Source: Dicyema japonicum (Eukaryota > Dicyemida > Rhombozoa > Dicyemidae). Taken from it: 64,000 bases of DNA. The stretch lies in the NCBI GenBank assembly GCA_011109175.1, contig RDEW01000056.1:165815-229814 (forward strand), in the 5' to 3' direction. The notes beneath the pieces were generated by a model, which made no database searches, was not told the origin of the DNA, and saw only the letters and a list, made by a program, of their open reading frames with translations. Within the stretch, counting starts at the first letter, position 1; the number at the start of each line of letters is the position of its first letter. Below are positions 32,261 to 43,719 of the stretch, piece by piece. The translations under genes and the position numbers were made by a program.

Positions 32261-34415
32261 TATAAAACTAAAATATATAAAGACTATACAACTTTTTAAA
32301 TATTAAAAAAATAAAAAATACTTTTCAAGATTTTTGGAAAATTTCAGAATAGTCAAATATCTTTGAAAAATAAAAAATTACGATACATAGTAGAGATTTC
32401 AGAATTGGCAACATTAAGGGAGATTATTGTATTTAAAATAATATTTTGAGGGTCAATTAAAGGCGACTTAATTCTTCGTCCATCGTGAGGTTGTCAATGA
32501 GAGTGAACATGTGGGTGATTTGGTTTTCCTCATCTATTAGGTCCAGTGGCTCCTTAGTCCTTGAACTGATCCTTGATAGCAGGCATCATATTACTGTTAT
32601 GTAGCCGGTTCTGTTGTTGATGTCTCCCTCGTGGAGAGTGTTTTTTAGAGTGGATTCGACACCAACAGTGAGTCATACACGTATGTGAGAGGAGTCATTC
32701 CTACCTGAAATGTAATGAACGAGTCCACAACCAATCACTCACAGTAAACACCAATGATACCATCTTCTGATAATTTTCCTTCTCATTAGAGTCTTGGCAA
32801 TGACCCTTACCTTACTCTCATGAACAGACACACTGGAATCCATTTATTAACCACAGGAACGCCAGGAAAGACAGTGCTAGTACAAGCTAGTTATGTAACC
32901 CCGAGATTGACAGATTGGAAGGAATCTCCTCATGAATGTTCGATCTTTTCTACTCAACGTGGATTAATCTCAATGTTGATAATGTTAATGATCATTTGTC
33001 AATTATGTGGGTGATTAAATACGGTATATTTAGCATGTAATTAGAATTTGTTCACTTTTTGGCAATAATAGAGCATTATCAATGAGTAATCCGATTGTTG
33101 GGGGATAATATGAGTTCACTGGGGACATTGAGTGTTCCATAAACAAGCAAATCAACAATGAACTGACTGCTTTCAACTTATACATGAATTTGGTTGAATA
33201 ATGAACTTATAGATAGAGCAATTACTTCAGTCAAGTTACCGTGAGCTACCTGGGGGCCGCAAAGTACTTTGAGTTGGCATACTTGTTCTTTACTCTAATA
33301 ATGTGAGTGTTTCGAACATGCGGTGCTATGAGTATTATGGTTCACGTGCTGCTATTATTATACGTGAAATAATCGTTGTTAATATTATTTTAATACTGTC
33401 CTGTTCTGAGTTTACTGACGAATTCTACAAGGTCTTCAGTTGTGAGCTTTCTACGGAAAGTTTCCAGATCTTACAGGATTAGCAATGTCATCCTCCAACA
33501 ATTTATCATTGGTACAGTCGACGAGGTTATTTTTTTAACCTTGATATTTTTAATAATTGATGACGTCAAGTAATTTTCCAATGGTCTGAGTTCAAATTTA
33601 ATACGCAGGGTATGGCCATGGTTTACACCAATCTTAAAGATTATCTCCGTAAATGAAATACAATATTTTGATAGAGTCTTATTTGGCGACTGCTCTCTAA
33701 TGGCAATTTGGAGTTGCCTTCGATGAATTGTGTCTATTTTAGTGAGTTCAGTACTAAGATCCCCAAATGCTTAAATTGTAATTATGAATACACTGTATAG
33801 TCTGAGGTGAGAATTTGCTTCTGTTGTTTTATTTCATCAAACCCGTTGTATTTGGTCAGGGCAATTGCTGCCGGCTTATCTGTGTTACATGTCCCCATTT
33901 ACTTGGAGAGCCACTCAAATTCCTTTCTGGATTCACCTATTGGTTGGTTTTATTGTTTTGCACGTTTTCTTTCCTTCCAACATTAGCGTCAAGTATGAGA
34001 ATACACGTGATGAGCTTATATTATAGTTTTGATTACTGAGGACCTGCAAACAAAATTGATATGAGTCTCCTTGTGGAAGACCAGGTTGTTCAAGTAGGGG
34101 GATTTCAAGTTACCGAGATGGGTTTTTCTAATAGTTAAGAAACTGTCGTTTATTTCTATATGTCGAAAGCTCGTAAAATCTATTCACATGACGTGAAAAA
34201 GGTTTTTTATTTCTGGGACAATAGAACACCTATGTGCCCATTATCATTGAATGTAGCGTTTTTTTATTTTATTTAAAAATTAACGAAAAATGGTCGGCCA
34301 AACAATTTTTAGTAATAAAATTTTTTAATATTATTTTAAATTTTTTTAATTTAGTATCTTGCTTATGCTAAACGTGCTTGAAGCCCGTTAGTGCCTTTTT
34401 GGAAATATTCTACGA
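32261..34415. other. Unassigned 2-kb stretch
   Basis: No element or gene that I recognise. 32450-32900 contains short frames without family resemblance. 33815-34039 has a hydrophobic 74-codon frame (MLLLFYFIKPVVFGQG) of doubtful meaning. 34250-34370 is a very AT-rich tract. Confidence 0.4.
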
Positions 34416-34592
34416 ATGAGTGAACAGACACCATGCAATGCCGCCATGGAAGAATTTTTCGGCCATATTTTATTTCCTGCTTTCAGAGACGTCCAAGAAG
34501 TTGTCCTCCAAGGACACTTTCTGAATTACGCAGTGATCGGGTGCCGACTGATCGATGCAGACGATCTGGACGAAATCAGAAAACGAGCATGA
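34416..34592 (+). CDS. Small unrecognised open frame
   Basis: A 58-residue frame starts MSEQTPCNAAMEEFFGHI, continues with FPAFRDVQEVVLQGHFLNYA and ends LDEIRKRA before a TGA. The composition is protein-like (alternating hydrophobic and charged residues, likely helical). The same frame stays open after the TGA for 27 more codons (QRKGYQRLTEGIIEKHVTLA) to a TAA. No family recognised. It ends about 330 bp from the 3' end of the convergent GalNAc-transferase copy. It could be an exon of a broken gene or chance. Confidence 0.25.
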   Translation: MSEQTPCNAAMEEFFGHILFPAFRDVQEVVLQGHFLNYAVIGCRLIDADDLDEIRKRA

Positions 34593-35097
34593 CAGCGAAA
34601 AGGATATCAAAGACTAACGGAAGGGATAATCGAAAAACATGTCACTTTAGCTTACACATAAATGTTCTAAAATTTCATCATTTCTGTGTAAGCTGAACGA
34701 ATAAACTCTTATGTAATTTGATCTGCATTTTGCTAATAGTTGCTATTTTCAAAGACAACGTAAATTACAAATTATTAGTTAACCACAAAAAACGGTCTCG
34801 CTTTACTAATAAACTGAAAACGTTAAGAAAAATTAAACATGGCGTGGGTAAATTGGTAGAGAATGTGTTTCTCCCAGACCCAGTACGCTGTAAACAGAGC
34901 GAATGTATCATAACTTGCTAATAATGAATGATTATTACAAGAAACTGAGAACTATTAAATAAATGACCACTTAGTGTTTGGTCATTACATACGGCCATTT
35001 CCAACAGTCTTGTTTTGCCGTTCACAGCCAGGCATTTTTGACTTTCTGGATGCATAAGAAAGCCTGATTTCTGGAGATAAAAAGAAAATTCAACATG

Positions 35098-35300
35098 AAT
35101 GAATATCTGAGAGTCTTCAAAATCTTTGAATTCCTCAACCGAAAAGTCATCATAATATGTGAGGCAGAAATCATCCCGTCTGAGTTTGTTTTCCCTAGAA
35201 AAAAACCAAATCTGATATAATTCAAATAATAAACCTGGGTTTCTGCCGTTTCGTCACAAATCAACCCCAAAACGAGGAAATTCACATTGGGTTTTCAACG
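35098..35300 (-). repeat. Tandem duplicate of a lectin-domain segment
   Basis: About 200 bp here recur as 35307-35363 plus 35691-35845, the second copy being split by the SINE. Both encode LNYIRFG, KTNSDGMISASHIMM and the preceding LGLI(C/G)DE(T/A)AETQVYY of the GalNAc-transferase lectin domain. The duplication therefore preceded the SINE insertion. Confidence 0.8.
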
Positions 35301-35363
35301 TGAAAGAATATCTGAGAGTCTTTAAAATCTTTGCATTCCTCAACCGAAAAGTCATCATAATAT

Positions 35364-35690
35364 AATAATAATAAAGTTTTTTCTCGAGAGCCATAGTATT
35401 TTATAGCTCCGCATAGGCAGGACACACACTTTAATTAAGTAAAGAACAGTTATTTTTGACTAATCGTAGAACCAGGAATGATCTTCACTTCTTTTTTTTC
35501 TTTTTCTTGTGTGAGTTTCCTTTCTAGACAATCCAGTTCCGCAGTGAGTATTCACTGATGACGGCGTCACTCGTCAAACCATTTCTGCATCGTAGATGCG
35601 TGGAAACTTCCACCAGGTGAACAGCAGCGAGATTCGAACCCGTGGCCTAAGCCACTTAAGCCCGACACCTAATCACTAAGCCACCCGGCT
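35364..35690 (-). mobile_element. tRNA-derived SINE, complete copy with 12-bp target-site duplication
   Basis: 327 bp in minus orientation between two copies of tcatcataatat (35352-35363 and 35691-35702). The 5' head is tRNA-like: A box TGGCTTAGTGATTAGG (about 35670-35685) and B box GGTTCGAATC (35631-35640), with normal pol III spacing. The body contains the block tgacgagtgacgccgtcatc, and the 3' end is a TTA/TAA repeat, like the tail of LINE family A, which may mobilise it. Other copies or parts: 1255-1535, 20060-20150 plus 21553-21605, 50455-50506, 60817-61030, 61918-62060. Confidence 0.85.
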
Positions 35691-37447
35691 TCATCATAAT
35701 ATGTGAGGCAGAAATCATCCCGTCTGAGTTTGTTTTCCGTAGAATGGAACCAAATCTGATATAATTCAGATAATAAACCTGGGTCTCTGCCGCTTCGTCA
35801 CCAATCAACCCCAAAACGGGGAGACTCACATTAGGTTTATCAGCTGGGTGGTCGATGCACAATACAGTGTCCTTGTTTTTGATCTATTAGGTTTACGGGT
35901 GATTGTATGAACCTGTCCCAAGTTATGAGCACTTTTTGGGTAAAATTTGGAGGGATATATGTTATCCAAGTGCCATCGAAGGACTGGCAATTCAGCTTCT
36001 TTCTGAGTTCGATTCTGTCAGAGATATCTCCGTAATCCAAGGTCTTTGAATGAGTGAATTGATTACTTTCTGACATGCGAAGAATTAATGAAATAATATT
36101 TGTATTCGTCTATCCACATGTGAGCTAGTCGCAGTGAATTTATGGTAAACACATCCATCTTTATTTCGGACAGATATGGATTGTTGGTACAGAAGATGTG
36201 CCCCACTAACGAACAAGGATGCATTAGAAGAGATCCCCCACACATCCAAGTCTACATATTGGGTTAAATTATATTCTGAAAGATATCTCCAAGTTTTCAC
36301 CTCCCCAAATCTCCATTTGGGGTCATATGCTCCCATTTCATAGAAAACTTTGCGATTCACATCAACGATTCCCCCCAGCAATAGTAGGGGTTATGATTTG
36401 TAACGAAAAGTACCAACCTGATTGGATCTGCCTCTGAGTTCATCCTGTGAGCTCTTCGTATGTTAGGGAGTGCCATTTGAACACAAGATTCCACGAGAAC
36501 CCACCGACTTGGATATACCAACCAATCGGTACAAACCGCAGAGTCATATCATCAATCGCGTTGATATTGGGGGTAATGATTGTTTTGTTATTTTGTTTGA
36601 CCACACTCAGAAGAGGTTCAATCCAACCTAGGAATGTTAGAATATCTTCTACCAGGTGTTGTCTCACAATGGGAGTCAAGGAAGATGAGGACATCTCCCG
36701 TAGCTTTCTTTGCTCCCTCCATTTAAGCCCGAATCAGTCAAGCTCTTTTTAGGAAACGAACAAGTTTCACACGTTTTTAAAAGGTTTGAATAATGTAAGT
36801 CTCCAAAAGAGAGACTAGTCAGGCGTTCTTTGCATAATTGTGACTAAATGCCAAGATTACTTCATGGTCCACCAAAATAATCTCCTTGACAAGTCTGGAG
36901 GGAGATCTGTCGAGGATGGAGGAAACTGTTCTCAGCAAAGTGGAAAGTGCTTCATTGTGGAAGCAAATTATGACTGAGGACGTAAGCAGTGTGGAAACAT
37001 CATATTTTATATTTTTACATCTAAATTTGTATTAGTGTTTTTAATTTTCAAATAAGAAATTTAATGTAAAATGATACATTACTCTGGAAGTCACCCATCG
37101 ATGACGCTTTTTCTAAGAGAAATCTTGTCGCTGGTAAATTGGTTGAATCAAGTTGTATTCCTTCATGAGGGGCGGACTCATGTTGTAGGATTCCATGGAA
37201 AATCCCTTCCCATATTCACCTGTAATTAGCAAAACTAAAAACCTGGAGCATCATCACTGACAACGTAATCAATGAGGGAAATGTGCATGGACACTCCTCC
37301 CATTATGGAGGATCTTCGACGAATTGGTATACTGATAGGAAGTTTAATGCTACTGGAGTTTATCGTTAGTATTGAGATTAATGATGTAAACATAATTACT
37401 AATAAAAAAATTATAATTCTGGATTTTCTTTTTTGTAAAGTGAACAT

Positions 37448-37829
37448 TATTCAAAATTTAGAATTTATGTTGTGGTGTTTTTAAATTTTAAAAATTTTAT
37501 TTTATTAAATTTAAAATTTTTTTAAATAATATAAATAAATTTAATTAATACAAAAAAATTAGAACCAAAAATAGTATTCCAAAAATAGTATACAGACTGT
37601 GAATGTTCATGTCCGTTAGTCTTGATCTGAAAGAGGATTTAATTTCATTGTTGAAAAAGATCATTCGTATGCGTAACTGCCAAGCATTGCATGAATTCGT
37701 AGAGATAGAGGATATAGTTGAAGAGATCTTCACGTAGAAGAATTTATATAATTCTGGAATTCCAACTCGAGCATGTTTTTCTTTAACGGGGAGTCATTGT
37801 GAAGTCTCCATTTGAAACGGTTTAGCATC
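37448..37829. other. AT-rich upstream flank of the GalNAc-transferase copy
   Basis: Very AT-rich (37470-37570 almost pure A/T). A 62-codon minus-strand frame at 37545-37733 is not recognisable. Any promoter of the transferase would lie here, but no specific element is visible. Confidence 0.4.
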
Positions 37830-38172
37830 GAGTTTACCATTTATTGACATTAGTGGTAACAATGTGATACTCTACTATCAAAAAATTTGAAAACGTTCGT
37901 CAAAGTTTTTATAACTCCAAGTCCACAATAAATTTCATAGTCATCTTTATGGTTAGACTCGTATGCCTTTTTATACTCTATTCGTACTCCAGTTGTATCC
38001 ATACAGATTATTCATTGAACTTTTTGTTTCAAATCTGTAACAAATTATAAATGCAATTTTTTTGAGAAAGTTTGTTTTCTAGTTATATATTTCCTTTTTT
38101 GAGGTACATACATTTTTCCAGAACAACAAAAAACAGATTAATGATAATAGCCCCAGAGGACACTGTTACATA

Positions 38173-38465
38173 AACTAACTAATCACGTGATCCCAGCACG
38201 CACTAACAGGGGCCTCATCTTGGCCTGATGCTCCTCCCTCGACCCCACACAAGCACGTATCGGTCGAGTGACTAAACCTTCGCAGTCAAGACGGCGCGTT
38301 CCATGGATCATTCGTATCAAGGCTTCAAGTTGCAATGGTGGCTGGAACTCTCCAGAAATCCAGCGTTCCGTGATTTTGGAGGCTCTTTTCCGGCTAACCT
38401 CGATCTTCAAGACATTCGTCCATAGATTAGAGAGCATGACTGTCAAAATTATTTTATTTCAAAAT
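38173..38465 (-). pseudogene. LINE family C C-terminal end (duplicate)
   Basis: The open frame reads LEALIRMIHGTRRLDCEGLV, RPIRACVGSREEHQAKMR and PLLVRAGIT with its stop, so unlike unit 1 this copy keeps the end in one frame. The stop codon lies within the shared 3' motif (aactaatcacgtgatccc, 38177-38194). It is 5'-truncated at about 38465. Confidence 0.75.
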
Positions 38466-38509
38466 AAATAACATAATTTAAAAATTATATTAATTTTTTA
38501 GATTATTTT

Positions 38510-39720
38510 TTGGGCCGCGTGGTTGAGACCCCTTGGTTAGAAGGAGTACTTCTGGGGTATTGCCTACAAAATCATTTGTATCCCTCTTTACATCTTGTAA
38601 ACAACGTTATACAAAAAGAGACCTAAGACCATATGTCGGCCTGGGTCACTTAGGAACTTTCTGTCCTTTTAACCTGGTGATCCGGATAACAATTATACAG
38701 AGATGGTTGAAATCATTTCTGCTGGCTCACTGGACATACTTACCCCCCCCCCCCAAACAGAGTCCCGAAAGGCTCTGCCCTCTCTACGGCTTTGTTCAAT
38801 TTCTACCTGAGTACCATATCCGAGCTGGAAGATACTCTGGTCCTGTCCAATGCGGATGAATTGATCCTCGCGGCTCAAGATAGAAACATCAGTTCCACCT
38901 TAGCTCCTCTCCAAGCAGACTTTGATTCTCTAGAGTCTTGGTTGTCAACCAATCACCACTCTCCCTCCAAGTCCAGCTTCAAACATGAAACCGTAGCTGA
39001 AAATTTTTGGGGAAGTCTCAGAAAATCCTGGGAGTAATCTACGACAAATGCTTTACATTCTCCCACGTGGACCACGTAGTTGCAAAAGCAAACAAGAAAT
39101 TGAACGCCCTCCATCGGTGACCGGATCTATCTTCGGCCAAGACAAGGATACCCATAGAATAATCTACAAACACTATATCAGGACCGCCTTGAATTACCCG
39201 AACCCTTCGGGCCTCATCCCTCGCAACTTGCAACATCAAATGAACACATGCACACCGTCCGACCACCTCCATTGAGAATCCACTATCTCCTAGTGGAAGA
39301 TTACTTTGCAAGAGGAACCTCGAATTTTAGAAGAAACTACGGAACCAGAACATCTTTTCCACTTCCTAACTCACATGAAGAATAGCAGAAAGATAATTTC
39401 CGATCATGCGGCTCCTGTTTCGTTAAGTGGCTAAAATCCCTCAGCCACCTCCCGATAAAACCAAGTCAAAGAGTATACATGACCACATCTCTACCAAAGC
39501 CATCCAAAGACTGATCTTAAACGATAACTCTCCCCAATTGACGGATGAGTACGATCTGGACTTTTTTTTTAGAGACTAATTTGTCTCTCGGCTTCCATAA
39601 CCAGACCAACTATCAATGATACCACAAGAAACTTTCTCCTGTCGTGACCTCCAGTACACATCGAAGACTTGTAGAAGCGTCCTGGACCTTCTGGGCTACT
39701 AACTAATATAATTGACATCC
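38510..39720 (+). pseudogene. LINE family I (Jockey-like), duplicate with longer frames
   Basis: Frames encode ALFNFYLSTISELEDTLV (motif B region), SNADELILAAQDRNI (motif C, with NADE replacing the catalytic YADD), LAPLQADFDSLESWLSTNHH, then VIYDKCFTFSHVDHVV-type sequence, AKANKKLNALHRVTGSIFGQ and THRIIYKHYIRTALNYPNPS. The last blocks are the Jockey-type thumb region. Frame breaks remain; loss of the YADD box makes it inactive. Confidence 0.75.
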
Positions 39721-40654
39721 ATAAAACAGAGAATATATTTACGTCATTTGGAGACTTATTGACTTCTTCCCCCTTGCATCTATTCCCCACTCTTATTCTC
39801 ATCTAAAATATAAAATGTTTCCACTAACCTCCCATTGATATAGTTTGTCATAATTACTTTCCGGATTACATCCTTTTTGGAAGATAAATGATGAGTCATT
39901 CAATTACTTTGACCCAGCGGGAAATTTAGATAGCGTATCTCCATCATGAATGCCCCGTATAGTGGCCGCATTTCTTAAAGACGCGGAAGAATTGGATTCC
40001 GAGATTTGTATCTTACTACAAGTCTTCCTCATTAAATTATGGTAACGCAATAGGTTCTGTATGTTTTTCTGATACTGAAAACATATAGAGGAGCTGAAGG
40101 TAAAAAAGGTTGAATTTATTATTTATAGATCAAAATAAGACAGATATGTTAAAATTAGAAAAATCGATCGGGGACCACCAACGGCATAGGCACAACAGCG
40201 GACCGTGCCATTAATATTTAAATTTAGATTTTGGGGGTCAATTCGTATTTTAAGGCTACAAGGGATCGGCATTAAAGAAAGAGTTTCGTATTTTAAGGCT
40301 ACAATGTCGCTCCATGACGACGAGTTTTGACTCGTTTCAACTTATTGACAATGTCCTCTAGCTCACTGTGTTTTGATAATGTCTCTGCTAGAATGCATCT
40401 GGATAAGGGATCAGTAAGTTTGGTTTACATTTGGTCTTAGGAATAATTTCGTCTTATTCATTTCAGAATATTTTCCATTTAAATTTAAGAGAAAGCAGTT
40501 CCAGTTAAGAGCTTCAGGATGACGATGAATCCCAAGCTCAGTCACAAAGTGTTAGGTCTTAATTTAGAAACAGGTTGTTTTTTCTCTTTCAGGTGATAAT
40601 CTGCATATTTAGTTATTACCCAAGAATCACCAAGTTAAAGAAAGAGTCCTTAAC

Positions 40655-43060
40655 TAGTAGCTAAGTGATCCCAATCGTTTGAGACGGATTTTTTCCATAC
40701 ATATCCACATCATGGAACCCCTTCAGTGGAGTAGGGAAGACTCTTTCTGGATGCCTGCAAAGCACTGACATCTCTGAGACAGGTGGATAGCATGTCTCTT
40801 AACATTTGAAGAAGATACATAAAATAACAAAAACCTGAAGCTGAAAAATTTTATTTCAAAACGGGATTAGGAGCCTTTGCTGTTTCGACACTTCCAATAA
40901 GACTGTACATGATGACTTCGTAAACGGCTGATTCTCATAAAGTTTGACTTCTCTGTTGAGAGTTTCATCTCTCTCCGGTCACACCAGTCTTGCACTCGGT
41001 CAATAAATATGAGTCTTCTCTCGAGAGTGTTGATCTCCCAGACATATCCATGATTAGGATGTCGTTTGCGTATATTAATAGTTTAGAGTTAGGGTCCGAC
41101 TGAGTTAGAAGTCTGATGAGAAGGTGTGAACAGTAGGGGACTCAAAACAGAGCCCTGCTGAACACCCCTCTTTAGTAAAACGTCTCCAGATACATTTCTT
41201 CCAATGCGCACTTGAGAAGTCTTTTCCGTTAGGAAGTCTCTTAACCATATGAGTTGTTTTGGAATATCTGTAGCCACAAGCCTTGACATAAAGGTCTCAT
41301 GCCACACGCTATTGAAGGCCTTGGATAGGTCAAAGCATACCATGTTTGCTTGTCTCTTGAATCTCGATCCTTTCAGTATTTCCAAATGCATTTGGTGGAT
41401 GCAATCCGTATAAGATTTTCCGTCTTGAAGCCCCATTGTTCCGCGAGGAGGAAATCGCCCTCTTCTATAGTCCACTCAATTTCTTGAAGAAATTCGCTCA
41501 ACAATCTAGGAGATCGAGCATATGAATTGGATCGGCCTATAGTTGAGAGGGTCCCTCCCCGACTTTTCTGGTTTTAGGATCATCTTTTCCATCGTTTTGG
41601 GACATATCCATGGTCAATGCATGCGTTGAACAAGTTCGACGTCCTCTAAGGTGATTTTCATCTCGACATCCTTGGGTCGTTCAGAGAGTATAGCAAAGTT
41701 TTTGCTACGCCTCATCTCCTCACAGGGGATCAACACCAATGGTTGGACTCCCTGGATTTGGTCCAATTGTCTTTTGAAGATTGTCAGGGCTTCTTTTGCA
41801 TAGTGCGAGCCCCATCCGAGTTGTTCAAGATGATTTTCCTTTCTTCGTTTTTTTGGCCAGTTATTCTTTTGTAGATTCTCCAGAAGGAGGGATCTTTGGC
41901 GCCCTACTTCACTCCAGACCCAATCTTGTTCCCTCTCGATGGCTCTTTTGGTTATCTTTAGTCGATGGTGAGCCATTCGGTCTATTCGGTCAGCACATCT
42001 TCTTAGCTTAGTTCTCAGACGGTTTTTCTTTGATCAACCCAAGGTAATGGGTTAAATGTCGATACTTTTCTGCGGCTTGCACTCGAGAATTTCTTGGCAT
42101 ATAGTAGCAAATATGTCTCAATCAGGATTGCGAGATCTCGGTCCATATTATCGATTTCAATCGGTGACATGGGTTCCTTCGTCCGACTTTGTTCCATGTG
42201 AGGTAACTTCGGTACTGTTCCCAGTCAATTCGCGTCATGTCATATTTTATGAACATATCTTCTGTGATATCTGGAGTTAGGTATAGAACTAATTCCTAAG
42301 GATCACTGCCAATCTCCCGCATGGACCTCGGCCTCTCCACAAGTGCAAGTGATGGTGATATTAGGTACACACCAAGCATTTCTCCTCCATGATGAAAGAA
42401 GTGGTTTGGCTCCTCTGACGTCATGATTTCGAACCCGGCTTTCTCACCAAGATTTCTAGTCTTCATCATCCCCTTTAGTTCTCTAGCATCCGTAGTTAAT
42501 GTTCTTGGGCGTTCAGGTCACGAGTCCAACAGGGTATCTCAATGGACACGATTTTTGCATTGTATGAACGTGATAATTTTCGGTTTCCGTTTTTGTAAGT
42601 CATCACTGTAGAACAAGGTGGTTCCAGTGTCAGTCACGGCGCCTTTCGTCCACGGTATTTTTATATAGTTGAATCCTTCCAGTTTAGTAGTGTTGGTTTT
42701 TTTCACCTTGGTCTCGTTGACCTCCAGGACGTCAATCCTGGTGGCTGTCGAAAATAGTCCTTGATCATGATGCTTTTTCATCGGGGATCGGGCATTCACC
42801 AACACTATCATCAGACCTCTTGTCAATTGTTTTTTAGGTGGCCTAGGCTCTCCATTGCCAGGTCCACCATCTTTCTTAAATCCACACCAAGGATTTTGCT
42901 TAGTTATTAGCCTTGATTGTACAGACAGTCCTTTGAACAAAATACGCTCAATACCTTCAAATTTCTCGAAATACAAGATGGTGTTATACATAATAAAGAG
43001 GGTACTACAGAATGCCGTCGTTTTTGTCCTCCTTAACAATCTGGAAGTCTTCTAGATGTA
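40655..43060 (-). pseudogene. LINE family D, near full length
   Basis: Minus-strand order: N-terminal segment ending in basic PRPPKKQLTRG (about 42820), endonuclease (MIVLVNARSPMKKHH, IDVLEVNETKVKK, IPWTKGAVTDTGTTLF), a long basic linker (41976-41614: RAIEREQDWVWSEVGRQRS and onwards), RT (GTMGLQDGKSYTDC, MVCFDLSKAFNSVWHETF, RGVQQGSVLSPLLF), then LINIRKRHPNHGYV-type remnants where motif C should be. The shared 3' motif appears at 40662-40682 (aactagtagctaagtgatccc). Frames are broken between domains and the YADD box is not intact. Confidence 0.7.
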
Positions 43061-43139
43061 CGAATGACTTACATAATTGCGTAGATGTGGAAATGACTAT
43101 ATTGCTAGCATTTCTCTACGTTAGTGTCCACAACCGACA

Positions 43140-43466
43140 CCGGCGCACCACACTGAGACTCGTTATCCCCGGATCTATTTATAATATACATGGAGGCAAC
43201 TCTTAGACATCTCCACAAAAAGAATTGTTTCACTAACGTGATGGAAGTAATCTACGTCGATGATATTGATTTCATCTGATACGCTGGAAACCATACTAAG
43301 AGTGATCCCTCAAGACTTGGAGGACTGGTTCCTGGTGGTAAACTCAGACAAAACGGAAAGAACTAGGATATCCCGTTGCACGACAAAAGACGAGGAAAAG
43401 TGGAGCAAGAAAGTTCGATCATCCCTCGGGGACTCGTTTAAGATTGAAAATCAAAATTCTTCCTAA
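43140..43466 (+). pseudogene. LINE family A-like RT fragment
   Basis: Plus-strand frames give SPDLFIIYMEATLRHLHKKN, NVMEVIYVDDIDFIS, then after one frame change SSDTLETILRVIPQDLEDWF, NSDKTERTRI and KWSKKVRSSLGDS. These align with SPVLFAIYLESALQDLRKY, DIMEIVYADDVDFIS and the WRKTVKLGSLLGDS block of the 13.5-kb element. The catalytic box is YVDD. This is a diverged internal fragment. Confidence 0.7.
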
Positions 43467-43719
43467 CTCCTTACTTTTTTTTAAAAGAATAATTTCTCAT
43501 TAACATAAAAATGTCTTCCGTTTATGGGATCCCCGACACCCTTTCCCCTTATGTGTAGATCAGAGATAATGCTCCACTTAACTCAAGCCAATTGGCTACT
43601 TGTTATATATAATCGATACTTTATCGTTGTGGTCGCACATTGCACGTTGTGGTTGTTGTGGTGCTAAGAAGAAAGAAAGAAAAAAAAGGAAAATCAGAAA
43701 AAAATGCAGAAAAATAATT

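Larger units (their letters stand above)
34918..37447 (-). pseudogene. GALNT: Polypeptide N-acetylgalactosaminyltransferase (GalNAc-T), decayed copy with tiny introns
   Basis: Golgi type II enzyme that starts mucin-type O-glycosylation. Exon 1 (37447-37253) encodes a short basic tail and a membrane anchor (KSRIIIFLLVIMFTSLISIL). A 23-nt intron (37230-37252) precedes the stem GEYGKGFSMESYNMSPPL. Then follow [19 protein letters not shown] and KEIILVD (GT1 fold); GAKKATGDVLIFLDSHCE (the DxH metal motif); a 25-nt intron (at about 36630); [77 protein letters not shown]; a 31-nt GT..AG gap (36044-36074); LDYGDISDRIELRKKLNCQS; and a ricin-type lectin domain (VLCIDHPADKPN, ESQKCLAVNGKTRLLEMAVC). In-frame stops near 36760-36730 and several one-base frameshifts show it is dead. 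A SINE interrupts the lectin part. Confidence 0.9.
37830..40600 (+). repeat. Direct duplication, unit 2
   Basis: Same order and orientation as 9250-13170. Relative to unit 1 it lacks the hAT fragment (join at 37920) and about 130 bp near 40285. Downstream of 40590 (ctctttcaggtgataat) the two units diverge. Confidence 0.85.

Noticed and set aside
34718-34921. 67-codon plus-strand frame with a Cys-rich end
   Set aside because: It lies mostly in AT-rich sequence and its end overlaps the antisense of the GalNAc-transferase C-terminus. Likely a chance frame.
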